Below the pieces are notes generated by a model. It saw nothing but the letters and a program-made list of their open reading frames with translations. It had not been told where the DNA came from and made no database searches. From positions 62,001 through 126,000 of the IMG/VR virus record IMGVR_UViG_3300028837_003833: a stretch of DNA of 64,000 nt. One strand, written 5' to 3'. Source of the DNA: a virus. A program made the position numbers and the translations under genes. This document shows, one piece after another, positions 1 through 10,669 of this stretch; position 1 is the stretch's first letter; every line of letters starts with the position of its first letter.

Positions 1-3000
1 AACTCAAAAGATTTTCATTATCAGGAGCCATAGAATGACCTGATCCCGCGAGAGGAATACCATATCCTAAAGTCTTATTAGGTTGACCAAGATCTGCAGC
101 ATCAAAATAATCAATAGAATCACTCTTAAAATAAATCCAATTGTTTCTTATTTCATAATGAGCATTATAATCCCAGCTATAAATATCAAAAGCTAATATA
201 TCTCTCCTAAAACCCTGTGGATTATTATACAGAGTATCAATATAAGCTGTCTCAGGACTCGCCATATTAAATTTATAAGAAGATCCATAGCTATATCTCT
301 TAGAAGACATTTTTATATTATATTTCTGAATAACCTTCATATTTATTCGAGTAAGCTCCCAACCTATAAGCTGTAAATTCTTATATTCTGTTGTTCCGTC
401 ATCCATAGTAACTGTGAAAGATTTAATTATTGGAGTATAAGCGCTATACAATTCAGGACTTTTATATAAACCCTGAATCTCAGGATCTCCTATGACAGAG
501 GCAGTAAAAAAAACTCTATTACCATTCACATCCGGATCTCCATCATCATTAAATCGAGACAAGGTTATTGCTTGAGCAAGTTCATTAACAGTATTATATT
601 TACGTAAATTAAACCTTATCTCATTATCCTCACTACCCCCATTTCTTGTTAAGATAAGTTCTTTTAATACCGCTACTGAAGGTTTATCTTCTGTAATCTT
701 TATTTGATTATACTGTTCTTCTGTGATAGGACTCCCACTATCAATCAAAGTTATAATTTCCTGTGGAGCCATATAACTTTTAAAATCACCAGAATCATAA
801 TCCGAAAAAGAGACCGACCAGGTTTCTCCATCAAGGCACCCTACTTCAATCACTTCTTCACCATCAATAATTTCCCAATTGCCTGCTACCGGGATATCCT
901 CAATAGCAGTTTTATTGATATTTCCATTTGCAGTATACATAGGAAAACAAAAGACTGCGTTTTTTATACTCGCCACTGTTCTACTATTTGCTTCATTACC
1001 ACTGATAGCCTCGATATAAGTATCTACATATATCGTTGATAACCAATCAAGTCCTATAGGAAGAATAGTGTTATCCTTAATAACAAAAGTGGTTGATAAA
1101 TCTCCATTAGGAATAGGTTCATATACTGAAGAAGCTCCTAAAATTTTCTCGCCATGATATTTAAAATTTGAAATTTCAGACGATATCTCTGAAAGAGTTT
1201 TAAAAGATAAGTCATCTTTCTGTAATGAAAAGACAAATTGATCAGAAATAGTAGTATCTTTGACTACTTTATTACCCTCATCTATTAAATTATAAAATAA
1301 TACGTCAAACTTTTTGACGCCTAAATCATCCCTATATACCCTATAGTAGCATTGATTAAGTTCTTTATCCAAATCATTATAAATACTATTTGTAATAATA
1401 TAGGGTGATACTCTATCTCCTCCTTCTTCTACATAATCAGATGTTAAATTGAATGCATCACATAACAAACTTCTATTAGCATAAGGTACTGAAGCACTAT
1501 AAACATTTGTATCTAATTCCAAAGCTAATGCTGCTAAAGTCTTATATTCATACGTATCCCCTACTTTATTATAAAGCTTATAGGACTTAGTAATTATTTC
1601 ATCTTCACTTGAATCTGTGTAATATTGAGTATATCTCAATATAAGAGTTTTCTGACCTGCATCATCATAAAAAACACCATAGTTAAGATCTTTAAAATTA
1701 TCCCCTATTAAATAATTATTCAACGTAATAGTCATACCGACAGAACTGTATTTTAAAAGATAGTAACCACCAAAATATGAAAGATTAAAACCTGGCAATT
1801 CTCTTATCTCATGTGTATAAACTCTATCCTCAACTTTTTTATTAAGAAATAATATTCTTGGATCAGAAGTCCGATGATCAGCTACATTTGTTGTATTAAG
1901 AGTTATACCATTTACAGGATTAATAAGTTGATCTGTTACATAACAAAATCTAGAAACAATATCATTTTCATAATGCTCAAAAATGTTTTCAGCTGAAAAT
2001 ATCGAGACACCCTCATATGTATATTGCGAGATTTCAGAAGAAACTTGATCTATTGTTTTATAAACAATTATAGGAATACCATTTAAATTCTGTTTATCAT
2101 ATAAGTAAACTAAACAAGTAACACTGGGAATAGTTACTCCATTACTTTCAAGGTTAAAAAGAATCTGAATATATTTTCCATCATAGGTTGAGGAAAGAGT
2201 AACCTTTGGATTTGAAACTACATAAGTTGATTGAGAGGATAATGATATTTTAATAGTAGGTTCTTCTTTTAACCCAATAGTTAAAACACCCGTATTTATA
2301 TTATACATCTGTTTAGCATTTTTTTGATATATAATACCTCTTTCAAGACTCATAACCCATCGAATATATTCTTTCTTCCAAGTATTATTATTATCCTCAT
2401 TAAGATTATAATAAAAAAGATATTTACTATAAAAAGCATTATATAAATTCCAGGCAAAAAGAGTCTGATTATAGGTCAAAGCAATATCAGGAGTAGCACT
2501 ATCTTCAGAATGAACAAGATCGGGATAAAGTATGCGATAAACCGGTCCATTAGTATCAACCAAAAATCTTAACTGTTTTTCATACGAAGGAATTCTTTGC
2601 CTTAAAATATCAGAAATACCTAAAACAGTGCCATTGTCAGGCATTGCAAGATAATTTTGATAAATACTATTTACACGATTTAAATTACCCTGATCAAAAG
2701 CTCGAGCAATCTTATCACTATAATCATAAAGATCTCTTATGATAAGTTCTTCTGTTTGCCATGCCTGTTTTTCAAGAAGTAAGTTTTTATAGATATTATC
2801 AGGATCATAAAAATTCTCATAAACTTTTTCTGATGAATACCCATAATCACCTACTATTGGTTTACCTGTTTCAGTAACTACTCCATCATCATTAATAGAT
2901 CCATCATTACTTACTTTAAACCACCAATTACGATCCTTAGCTTTCAAAGAAATAACATGATAATACCCTAATGAACTATTAGCATCATACATCTTCTCAA

Positions 3001-6000
3001 GAGTCAAATAAAAATAGTCCGCAAATCCTTTAGGAAGTTCATTTGTCGTACCATCAGAGATATCATAAACAGTATAAGGAGGAATACTGGGAACTATAAA
3101 CTTTGTTATAAAATTATTTCGAAGAGCATCCATAACATCATCAATATTTCGCTCTTCTTTAAACGAAAGCTTTGATAAATCAATTTCACCTATAGACTCC
3201 CAACTACCCTCAGAATCCTTTTTAACCCAAATCTTAAAATTCTTAGCACTCTGAGCATTAGGAAAAAACAATTTTAAAAAACTACCAAAGAAAGGTTTCT
3301 TTATCTTACGAGAATCCTCAATCAATCCCTCAATAGACTCTCCATAAGATGTAGCACCAAGATTACCCCGATCATCACACATCGGAAAAGATTCTTTCTC
3401 CTGACGATATATCCAAATTCTATCACCATCTGAGGGAAGATTTTCTATTAAAGTATCAAAAGGTGCATCCTCACCATTAATCAAACCACTAGTTATATCA
3501 TATAATTTTACACCCGTATCAGTAAATTTATTAGTAATCATATACTCATAATCTTTATCATCAGGAGAAATTATCTCTGAAATAGTATAATATTTCTTAA
3601 ACTTTTCCTGTTTAATCTTGTCTCCAACTTCAACAACTTTAAGAAAAGAATAATTGTCGGGTGAAAAACTTCTATCATCTGATGGTACATCAACACTATA
3701 ATATCCTATAAGATTCTTATCTATGTAATCTTCTTCCCATACCTTAAAAATAAGATCTGATGTTTTATTCCAATAGGGACGATCCGATTTAACAATACCT
3801 ACCGTAACAATAGTATTCTTATCATTTTTGTATTTTATATTACAACAGTAAACTTCATTAAACGTTAGATACTCTTTTTTAAACCTGTGATAATAGTCCG
3901 GGGCAGCACCCTCATACCCTACAGGATAAAATTTTGAAAATCCATTTTGGATCTGATCAATATCCTCATCTTTAGTAAGTGTATAATCTTCTGTTTCTAC
4001 ATATTGATCTTCCAAACTATAATATCCATCTACTTCTCCAATAGCATTACTATGAGCAGTCTTAAAACCAAGACCGAGCTGTAACTCTCCACTTAGTCCC
4101 CTCAAGCGCTCCTTATACCATTTATAAAATCTAAGATAAAGTTGCTTTTTAATATATTCATCACGTAAAAGATAATCAAGATTAAAGGTACCTCCCTCGT
4201 AAGTGGGCACAGCATCATTCGTAGCACCACTATCATTACCTTGACCTCCTCCAGATCCTTTTTGTTCTATTATCTCTTCAATTTGAGGCACTACAACAAT
4301 TTCAGAGAAGTTTCTTTCAGTTAATTTTTGAATGTAAAATTGATCAATATTCTGATACTCAAAATAAACGTCTAACCGATACCCTATAGGAAGAGAAGAA
4401 AGATACCTGCATGAACATGTAATCGAGTCACCTTCATTTTCATACAAATTATCAAGACCCATATAACTAATAAGATACCTATCCAAAGATTCAACAGGAG
4501 TTACCAATTCTATGACACCATCATCTAAAGAATAATCAGTATCAATTTCCAATTTCTTTTCATTAATATTTCCAACAGAGATAAAATCATCGACATTACA
4601 GAACTTTATATAACCCGTATAGGATTGAACAGCCACAGTGTATTCTATTACAGGATTCATGATAAGATCAAAACCACCAGCATATGAGGAAACATTCAAT
4701 ACCTGATAAATCTCACTCTCTCCAATAATAAGCAATGTACCTATTCTTATGTCCTGGATCAAATAACCCGAAAATATAAACTTTGAATTTTCATAATCGA
4801 TGCTCAATAGAGTGTTCGTGAGATCTTCCCAATTCTGAGTTAAAGCAATAGATTGAAATGGAGATACCATATTCTCGATGATGCTACTCGATAATGATAC
4901 CACGGTATTATCTGAAACATACTCAGACCCTATAACTTTACTGAAAAAATATCTCTCACTTATTTGATTAATAAATGAAACTATCTTACCTGGAGTATAA
5001 AAAGATGAGACATCAACATCCTTTACCGTAAATTCATTCTTACCTTTAAAAAGCTCCAACAAAGTATATTTATAAAGCTCAGTGATAATTGTAAATGTAT
5101 AAGGTAAATTTATATAAGTCTCTTCTTCAAAAGGTACTAAAGCACTTGGGCTCCAAACTCCTGCACCAAGATAATATTCCTCTTCACCAGAATGTTCTAT
5201 GGTAAATGGTAAATAATCCGGAACCCCCAGGTATGGTACATTGTTTTTAAAAGTAGACGGAGTAGCTTGAATAGCTTTAGCAAGAGCATAAATATCTTGG
5301 TAATCTGTTGTAAGAAACTCATACTTAACAGGATTACTAATACCGGAAACAAATTCTTCTATAAATATTTTATCCTCTAAAAACAATACTTTAGCATTCC
5401 CCTCAAAACCTTCAGGAGCCTGATACCATAATGAAAAAGCTGGCTGAACAGGATCTTGCAGAATAAACTTATCCGCAGGAAGAGTCGTGATTCCCTCTTC
5501 ATACACCGGTGATCTGGAGAATACTATATTAGATGTAAGAGTAGATCTTAAATTTGGATAGATACCGATATCCGTAGAGTTCCCATTGACCGTTATGGAT
5601 GTTATCGTGTAAATTTCCTGATTACTAATCAGTAAAAGAGCATCTATTTTAAGATTTGTCGAAACAAAAAGAGATCCACCATTAAAGGTTATGTGGTCTG
5701 AACTTATTGGAGATGAAGTATCTATGACCACATCACTTGATAAGGATTCCCAAGTAATACTCGCATCAAAAACAGAAAAAAGAGGATCAACCGCAGTTTC
5801 CGGAAATGTTCCATAAATATCTACCTGAGTACTTTGATTCTGGTATGTCACATCCTTTAGCATAAAATAGTTTGTAGATTCTGGATCTTTATTATCCATC
5901 CTTAATATGATACCAGCTCTTAAAATATCAGTCTTATCATACCCTTCAATTAAAAAAGAACTATCACCTTCATTTATCACAGTATAAAGGAGTAAAACAG

Positions 6001-8011
6001 GAGCATAAGGTAAGACATCAGATTGTATACTATAAGTTCCTACAACAATATCTCCATCACGAGGAGTATCCCCATTTAAAGAAGAATCAAGAGTTATCAT
6101 TTTTTTGAGGTCATCATACTTAGCATTCTGAACATTAAAAATACGATCGGTATCTTTTGCCTTAATTTCTAAAATATTTTCAGGAAGGATACTACCAGAA
6201 AAGTTATAATTTCCATCCACTTTATCACTATCAAATAAAATCTTTTTAGGTACAGACACTGTAGGATTATTAACAATAAATATTAATCTCTTACTACCAG
6301 ATTCATTTTGAGTAAATTCAAGTACATCCTCAAGTATGGTATACACATAATCAGTACTATTAGCAATACTCTGAGCTACACAATTTATCTGAGACATAGG
6401 AGTATATGATGCTTTTACATCTACCGTAATTTCATTAGAGGGAAACAATTGAATATATCCCGTGACATATGACACCATAAAATCTATTCCTTCAATAAGC
6501 AATCGGGTCTTAGTAGTAGGTACCCCTGTATCAGATAAAACATTATATTTTTTTGTAAGATATAATGAATCTGTTATCAAAGGAAAACTCTTAAGTCTCA
6601 TTTGACCTAAATCAACTTTTTCATCCTTTATATCAATTCCCTCAACATAGTAAGAAACAAGTACTGCTTCATCCTCTTTCATAGGAGAAGTAAGATTAAA
6701 TGCTCCCGATTCCGGATCAATAATAAAATCAACATCTCGAATCAAATTATTTGTGTCTGTATCTTCAAAGTAAATTGTATAATCTATATCATTTATTCCA
6801 GAAACTCCTGGTACTACCAGATTATTAGGATCTTCTACCTCATCTTCTCTCACACCTTTTATTACACTTATACCATCCCATACAATTTTTTTAGGATAAG
6901 TAAGAGTATCTATTAAAGACTCCCGATTGGTATGCTCTACGAAAGTAACTATCCCAGCTTCATAATTAGCTACATATTCAGAATTAACACCTTTTTCTAA
7001 ACCAGCAACTTTTATTGAAAAATCATCAGTTGATATAATATCCTGGACAGGTCTTGTTACGGTTATTCCACTTTCTTGAACTTTTTCATTAATAACCATA
7101 TTCCCATCAAAAGAAGAATTAATAGGATTAACCTGTACTTCATCAGTCATGCTACCAAGAAATTTTATATATGCTACTTCTCTTTCTTCATAAGGAGGAA
7201 TAGGATACATAATCTCAGGGCTATCAGTATAATTAATTACATAATCTACACCTTCGACACCCACTTTAAGTTCTTCTCCATTAGGACCCATCATAATTTG
7301 AAGGCTACTATGAGGATAAGGGATAGGGCTTAAAGACACATCTGAAACAGGAGACGTATTATTATTCACTAAAGTCTTAGAAGAGCTTAAAACCGTTGAT
7401 AGATCGGGTTTAGTTCTTAAGGTACCTTTTTGAAACTGAACATTCAATCCAGTATCAAGATTAAAAACATTTGATGGAGCTATGATAGGATCTGACATAT
7501 TCATGCCAGTGACTCCCCACTCACTCTCATCTTTATAGTAGACTATATTATTGTCAGATTTTTCATATTTTACACTATCTAAAAGAACTTTTTCTATTAA
7601 ACAAGGACCCGTCTGAATATCGGGATCGGTAATATTGTTTTTAGAATATTTTTCTACTGTATAGATATCAGTACCCTGTATCCCTGTAATAGTATAAATA
7701 GATCGATCGGTATCAAGTTTAATTTTATCCCCAGATACTATATTCTGAGCACCAGTATAGCCCTTGATTATATTACTGTTTTGAGTAAAAGTACCATACC
7801 CATTAAGATCATTACCAATAAGAGAACTCTGAATCAAATAATCTTTATTGACACCAGTCTCACCTGTTTTCACGATAGGAATTTCATCTTCAGCTACAGG
7901 ATTTACTTCTACTGATCTCGTTGTAGGAGCATTTTTTGTACTTATACGAGCACCACGTACTACGGTATCTTCAAGATAAAGTGACTTTAAGTTAAAAATA
8001 TCAGATCCCAT
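1..8011 (-). CDS. Giant baseplate/tail structural protein (C-terminus off window)
   Basis: One minus-strand frame stays open from an ATG at 8011 to the window edge, at least 2,670 codons. I checked frame continuity at seven points (near 6030, 4080, 3000, 2040 and 30 among them) and saw no stop. The start reads MGSDIFNLKSLYLED. The protein is rich in short beta-structured units of the type 'GxDYxxdxxxGxxxxxxPxxxxxxvxvxY' (for example near residues 455 and 520), a module also seen in the sheath and in the protein at 26248-27702. It is the last gene of the spike-hub-tape-measure operon, so a baseplate wedge, baseplate-periphery or fibre-network role is inferred. No enzymatic motif was seen. The identity of the family is not recognised. 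The C-terminus lies outside the window. Confidence 0.85.
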   Translation of the reverse strand, partial: MGSDIFNLKSLYLEDTVVRGARISTKNAPTTRSVEVNPVAEDEIPIVKTGETGVNKDYLIQSSLIGNDLNGYGTFTQNSNIIKGYTGAQNIVSGDKIKLDTDRSIYTITGIQGTDIYTVEKYSKNNITDPDIQTGPCLIEKVLLDSVKYEKSDNNIVYYKDESEWGVTGMNMSDPIIAPSNVFNLDTGLNVQFQKGTLRTKPDLSTVLSSSKTLVNNNTSPVSDVSLSPIPYPHSSLQIMMGPNGEELKVGVEGVDYVINYTDSPEIMYPIPPYEEREVAYIKFLGSMTDEVQVNPINSSFDGNMVINEKVQESGITVTRPVQDIISTDDFSIKVAGLEKGVNSEYVANYEAGIVTFVEHTNRESLIDTLTYPKKIVWDGISVIKGVREDEVEDPNNLVVPGVSGINDIDYTIYFEDTDTNNLIRDVDFIIDPESGAFNLTSPMKEDEAVLVSYYVEGIDIKDEKVDLGQMRLKSFPLITDSLYLTKKYNVLSDTGVPTTKTRLLIEGIDFMVSYVTGYIQLFPSNEITVDVKASYTPMSQINCVAQSIANSTDYVYTILEDVLEFTQNESGSKRLIFIVNNPTVSVPKKILFDSDKVDGNYNFSGSILPENILEIKAKDTDRIFNVQNAKYDDLKKMITLDSSLNGDTPRDGDIVVGTYSIQSDVLPYAPVLLLYTVINEGDSSFLIEGYDKTDILRAGIILRMDNKDPESTNYFMLKDVTYQNQSTQVDIYGTFPETAVDPLFSVFDASITWESLSSDVVIDTSSPISSDHITFNGGSLFVSTNLKIDALLLISNQEIYTITSITVNGNSTDIGIYPNLRSTLTSNIVFSRSPVYEEGITTLPADKFILQDPVQPAFSLWYQAPEGFEGNAKVLFLEDKIFIEEFVSGISNPVKYEFLTTDYQDIYALAKAIQATPSTFKNNVPYLGVPDYLPFTIEHSGEEEYYLGAGVWSPSALVPFEEETYINLPYTFTIITELYKYTLLELFKGKNEFTVKDVDVSSFYTPGKIVSFINQISERYFFSKVIGSEYVSDNTVVSLSSSIIENMVSPFQSIALTQNWEDLTNTLLSIDYENSKFIFSGYLIQDIRIGTLLIIGESEIYQVLNVSSYAGGFDLIMNPVIEYTVAVQSYTGYIKFCNVDDFISVGNINEKKLEIDTDYSLDDGVIELVTPVESLDRYLISYMGLDNLYENEGDSITCSCRYLSSLPIGYRLDVYFEYQNIDQFYIQKLTERNFSEIVVVPQIEEIIEQKGSGGGQGNDSGATNDAVPTYEGGTFNLDYLLRDEYIKKQLYLRFYKWYKERLRGLSGELQLGLGFKTAHSNAIGEVDGYYSLEDQYVETEDYTLTKDEDIDQIQNGFSKFYPVGYEGAAPDYYHRFKKEYLTFNEVYCCNIKYKNDKNTIVTVGIVKSDRPYWNKTSDLIFKVWEEDYIDKNLIGYYSVDVPSDDRSFSPDNYSFLKVVEVGDKIKQEKFKKYYTISEIISPDDKDYEYMITNKFTDTGVKLYDITSGLINGEDAPFDTLIENLPSDGDRIWIYRQEKESFPMCDDRGNLGATSYGESIEGLIEDSRKIKKPFFGSFLKLFFPNAQSAKNFKIWVKKDSEGSWESIGEIDLSKLSFKEERNIDDVMDALRNNFITKFIVPSIPPYTVYDISDGTTNELPKGFADYFYLTLEKMYDANSSLGYYHVISLKAKDRNWWFKVSNDGSINDDGVVTETGKPIVGDYGYSSEKVYENFYDPDNIYKNLLLEKQAWQTEELIIRDLYDYSDKIARAFDQGNLNRVNSIYQNYLAMPDNGTVLGISDILRQRIPSYEKQLRFLVDTNGPVYRILYPDLVHSEDSATPDIALTYNQTLFAWNLYNAFYSKYLFYYNLNEDNNNTWKKEYIRWVMSLERGIIYQKNAKQMYNINTGVLTIGLKEEPTIKISLSSQSTYVVSNPKVTLSSTYDGKYIQILFNLESNGVTIPSVTCLVYLYDKQNLNGIPIIVYKTIDQVSSEISQYTYEGVSIFSAENIFEHYENDIVSRFCYVTDQLINPVNGITLNTTNVADHRTSDPRILFLNKKVEDRVYTHEIRELPGFNLSYFGGYYLLKYSSVGMTITLNNYLIGDNFKDLNYGVFYDDAGQKTLILRYTQYYTDSSEDEIITKSYKLYNKVGDTYEYKTLAALALELDTNVYSASVPYANRSLLCDAFNLTSDYVEEGGDRVSPYIITNSIYNDLDKELNQCYYRVYRDDLGVKKFDVLFYNLIDEGNKVVKDTTISDQFVFSLQKDDLSFKTLSEISSEISNFKYHGEKILGASSVYEPIPNGDLSTTFVIKDNTILPIGLDWLSTIYVDTYIEAISGNEANSRTVASIKNAVFCFPMYTANGNINKTAIEDIPVAGNWEIIDGEEVIEVGCLDGETWSVSFSDYDSGDFKSYMAPQEIITLIDSGSPITEEQYNQIKITEDKPSVAVLKELILTRNGGSEDNEIRFNLRKYNTVNELAQAITLSRFNDDGDPDVNGNRVFFTASVIGDPEIQGLYKSPELYSAYTPIIKSFTVTMDDGTTEYKNLQLIGWELTRINMKVIQKYNIKMSSKRYSYGSSYKFNMASPETAYIDTLYNNPQGFRRDILAFDIYSWDYNAHYEIRNNWIYFKSDSIDYFDAADLGQPNKTLGYGIPLAGSGHSMAPDNENLLS

Positions 8012-8030
8012 TATTATTCCTTTTTATTCT

Positions 8031-8648
8031 TCAACTTATCTTTGTAAAAACTGATGGTATACCAACTACCGGTACTGGCCCTGCTGGAGGAACTGGAGCT
8101 ATTACTCCAGTAACAACTGTTGTAAACTTCACAGAAGTCTTTAAATGATTCACAATACCGAAAGAAATACAATCACATAATTTAATTGCATCTCTACCCT
8201 TTAATTGTTTTGAAAGCATAGTTGCATACATAATTTTAGAAAGAGCTTGATCACTAAGCGCAGTAAAAGTCCCTACACCCCCTCCTACTGCGATACCTAC
8301 TGCAGAACCAGAAAGTATCATACCCATAAGAATCTGAACTAATCCTAAAGATATGGCATCAAATAATTTTTTTATATCTCTACCCTTTAAATTTTTAGAG
8401 GCAGCTTTAGTAAACATAAACCCACTCATAGCTGTGGGCACTAACCCAACAACTACGATACTATTTATATTCCCTACCGGACCTGCGGTACCACTTAAAC
8501 TACATGTTACTAAATTAGGGAGTACAAGATATTTTGATACCGATGAACCTATTACTCCTGCTAATTTTATAGCATCCCTACCAGTCAATTTTCTTAAAGC
8601 AAACTGACCTTGAATAGCTCCTGATATTGCTTTAGACACTATAGGCAT
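8031..8648 (-). CDS. Spike-adjacent protein with three GRD repeats
   Basis: 205 residues. The stop of the spike gene and this ATG overlap (TAATG). Three copies of a segment 'LxGRDaIKLxdxIsxG' occur about 65 residues apart (near residues 19, 87 and 148), each followed by a hydrophobic Gly/Val-rich stretch such as PVGNINSIVVVG and PVPPAGPVPVVG. No signal peptide is seen. The family is not recognised. Position right after the central spike gene suggests a tip, plug or spike-associated trimer-mimicking protein, but this is inference; a PAAR-type tip or a membrane-penetrating protein are alternatives. Confidence 0.75.
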   Translation of the reverse strand: MPIVSKAISGAIQGQFALRKLTGRDAIKLAGVIGSSVSKYLVLPNLVTCSLSGTAGPVGNINSIVVVGLVPTAMSGFMFTKAASKNLKGRDIKKLFDAISLGLVQILMGMILSGSAVGIAVGGGVGTFTALSDQALSKIMYATMLSKQLKGRDAIKLCDCISFGIVNHLKTSVKFTTVVTGVIAPVPPAGPVPVVGIPSVFTKIS

Positions 8649-10666
8649 TACATTGTAGCCTTAACTGTTGTAGACCCTTTTAAGGGGGCTCCGGTTATAT
8701 AATCAAAATGAGTCTTAGTAGTTATGACACCACCACTATTACCCATTCTACCTTTTAAATTTATAGACCCGCCCGATATATTCACATTGGCAGCTTTAGT
8801 AGTCTTAACATCAATATTTTGAGTAGCCTTAATAGTGGCTTTACCACCATCAGTTTTAAAACTTATTTGACCTACTTTAGTAGAAAGAGACACACTACCT
8901 GATTTAGTACTTGCAGTAAAGCTGCCAGTTTTAGTTTTAAACTTCCTACTACCCGCAGTGATATTTTCTTCGATATTACCGGTTTTTATCGTTAATTTTC
9001 TACTTCCAACTTTTGTTATAGTTTCTATGATATCACCCTTTAAAGAGTTTATCTTTAATTCAGAATTCCCACTATTGATGATAGTCTTTCGATTACCAAA
9101 ATTCTCATTTTTTTCCTTAGTAACTTTTTCAGTAAAAGCATCACCTACTATCACATTATATCCCGAACCTACATTGATAGTACATGCTCCACTTATTCTT
9201 TCTATCTTAGCCCCTTTTATAGATAACTTATCGGATCCCCCTATAATACTCTCACGAGTACCCGTTATCTCTTTCCTCTCGTATCCTCCTACTTTTTCAA
9301 TCTTATAATATTTTCTTACATTGTCAATAATCGTATCTTTTTTATCAAAATCAGCTATATCCGGAGAGAGATTCGAACCATACATGAAGAACACTGATTT
9401 ACTGGTTCTTATGTCCATACTCCGATTACTATATGGATTCCCATCTCGTTCATTGTGAGTACCTATATCCCACTTTATTCCGCCCACAGTCTTAAGATCC
9501 CATGAATTAGCATACTGGGAATCTTGACCCCATATCTCTTTCTTACTACCCCGAGCAAGAATAGACATTGATCTGCCTTTACCCAAACCTCCACCAGTAG
9601 CAGAAGGAATAAACTGATAAAAATGACCTTCTTTATCTATTCCAAAATACGCTCCAGAATCAGGATTCGTTCTATCGGGTTTATATAAGGTAACTGCTGC
9701 AGCATAAGTATCTAAATCCTCTTGAGATATAGGCTCTAAAGAAAAATCTCCTATATTATCATCAGGATCTGAAAACACTATAGGTCTTAAGACTCTCCCA
9801 TAATTTCCATCATTAGGGTTATTACCTATTAAATTACCTAAAGAAAAAATAGCTATCGGTTTACGTATAGTTTTATTAGAACTGAAGTTTACATCATTCA
9901 TTGGAGAGGTACTAAAATCTCTATCCCCTACTTCAAGAAGATACTCAGTTAAATAGGGATCTGAAGAATCATCAGAATTATATGGTCTTATAGCATATGA
10001 GTCTTTACCATTTATTCGAGCACTTTTAAAAACATTGGGGATATCAGCAAAATCTATAGGGCTTATACTATTACGACATACTATTCCAGCATTCCTCCAA
10101 ACACCCCCACTAAAAACATAATTATTATTGGAGGTATTAATAATAGCATTATCTTCCGGACGCAATACAAAGCTATTTCCCTTACTATGACTTACTTTAA
10201 AATGATTACTTAATAAAACTTCTATATCGTCTTTAGAGGATAAAGCTATCCATCCTTCTCTTAGCTTCTTTCCTTTAAAGAACACTTCGTTTTTATTTTG
10301 AGTTTTTACATTATCAGCCCATACTTTAACATTTTTACCTTCCAAACCAAATGAATAACTAGGAAGATATGCTATAGGAAAATAGTCTCCATTTCTATTT
10401 GCTACAAGAACAATAGAATTTACTTGAGGAGTAGCTTGTATAAAACTATTGGTACCGAAAAAAGGTTGAGTAATATCTATAGCTATCCCACTACCATAGT
10501 TGTCTCTAAAATCTACTATTATCTTTTGACGATCTATATCGACACTTTTTATATCACCTACTAAAAAAGTAATGTCTTGAGGTTTCATAGCACTAAATGA
10601 AGGATTCTCATTAGGAGCTATTTGTCTACCAGGAAGATTTATAGAACTTCTTTTAGGAGCCGCCAT
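8648..10666 (-). CDS. Baseplate central spike protein (gp5/VgrG-like)
   Basis: 672 residues. The N-terminal part (about residues 30-110) has the pattern of an OB fold (VGDIKSVDIDRQKIIVDF). The C-terminal 200 residues are short, regular, Gly/Thr/Lys-rich strands (SRKLTIKTG, SRKFKTKTG, SVSLSTKVG) typical of the triple-stranded beta-helix of gp5/VgrG spikes. It would trimerise under the hub and puncture the outer surface of the host. It lies between the hub gene and the GRD-repeat protein. No lysozyme domain is visible, unlike T4 gp5; the peptidase function may instead reside in the M23-like tail protein at 13222-14667. Confidence 0.8.
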   Translation of the reverse strand: MAAPKRSSINLPGRQIAPNENPSFSAMKPQDITFLVGDIKSVDIDRQKIIVDFRDNYGSGIAIDITQPFFGTNSFIQATPQVNSIVLVANRNGDYFPIAYLPSYSFGLEGKNVKVWADNVKTQNKNEVFFKGKKLREGWIALSSKDDIEVLLSNHFKVSHSKGNSFVLRPEDNAIINTSNNNYVFSGGVWRNAGIVCRNSISPIDFADIPNVFKSARINGKDSYAIRPYNSDDSSDPYLTEYLLEVGDRDFSTSPMNDVNFSSNKTIRKPIAIFSLGNLIGNNPNDGNYGRVLRPIVFSDPDDNIGDFSLEPISQEDLDTYAAAVTLYKPDRTNPDSGAYFGIDKEGHFYQFIPSATGGGLGKGRSMSILARGSKKEIWGQDSQYANSWDLKTVGGIKWDIGTHNERDGNPYSNRSMDIRTSKSVFFMYGSNLSPDIADFDKKDTIIDNVRKYYKIEKVGGYERKEITGTRESIIGGSDKLSIKGAKIERISGACTINVGSGYNVIVGDAFTEKVTKEKNENFGNRKTIINSGNSELKINSLKGDIIETITKVGSRKLTIKTGNIEENITAGSRKFKTKTGSFTASTKSGSVSLSTKVGQISFKTDGGKATIKATQNIDVKTTKAANVNISGGSINLKGRMGNSGGVITTKTHFDYITGAPLKGSTTVKATM

Positions 10667-10669
10667 ATT

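Noticed and set aside
704-1039. Plus-strand ORFs inside the giant baseplate gene (also 7076-7333)
   Set aside because: They are shadows on the opposite strand of one continuous minus-strand frame and read as low-quality protein.
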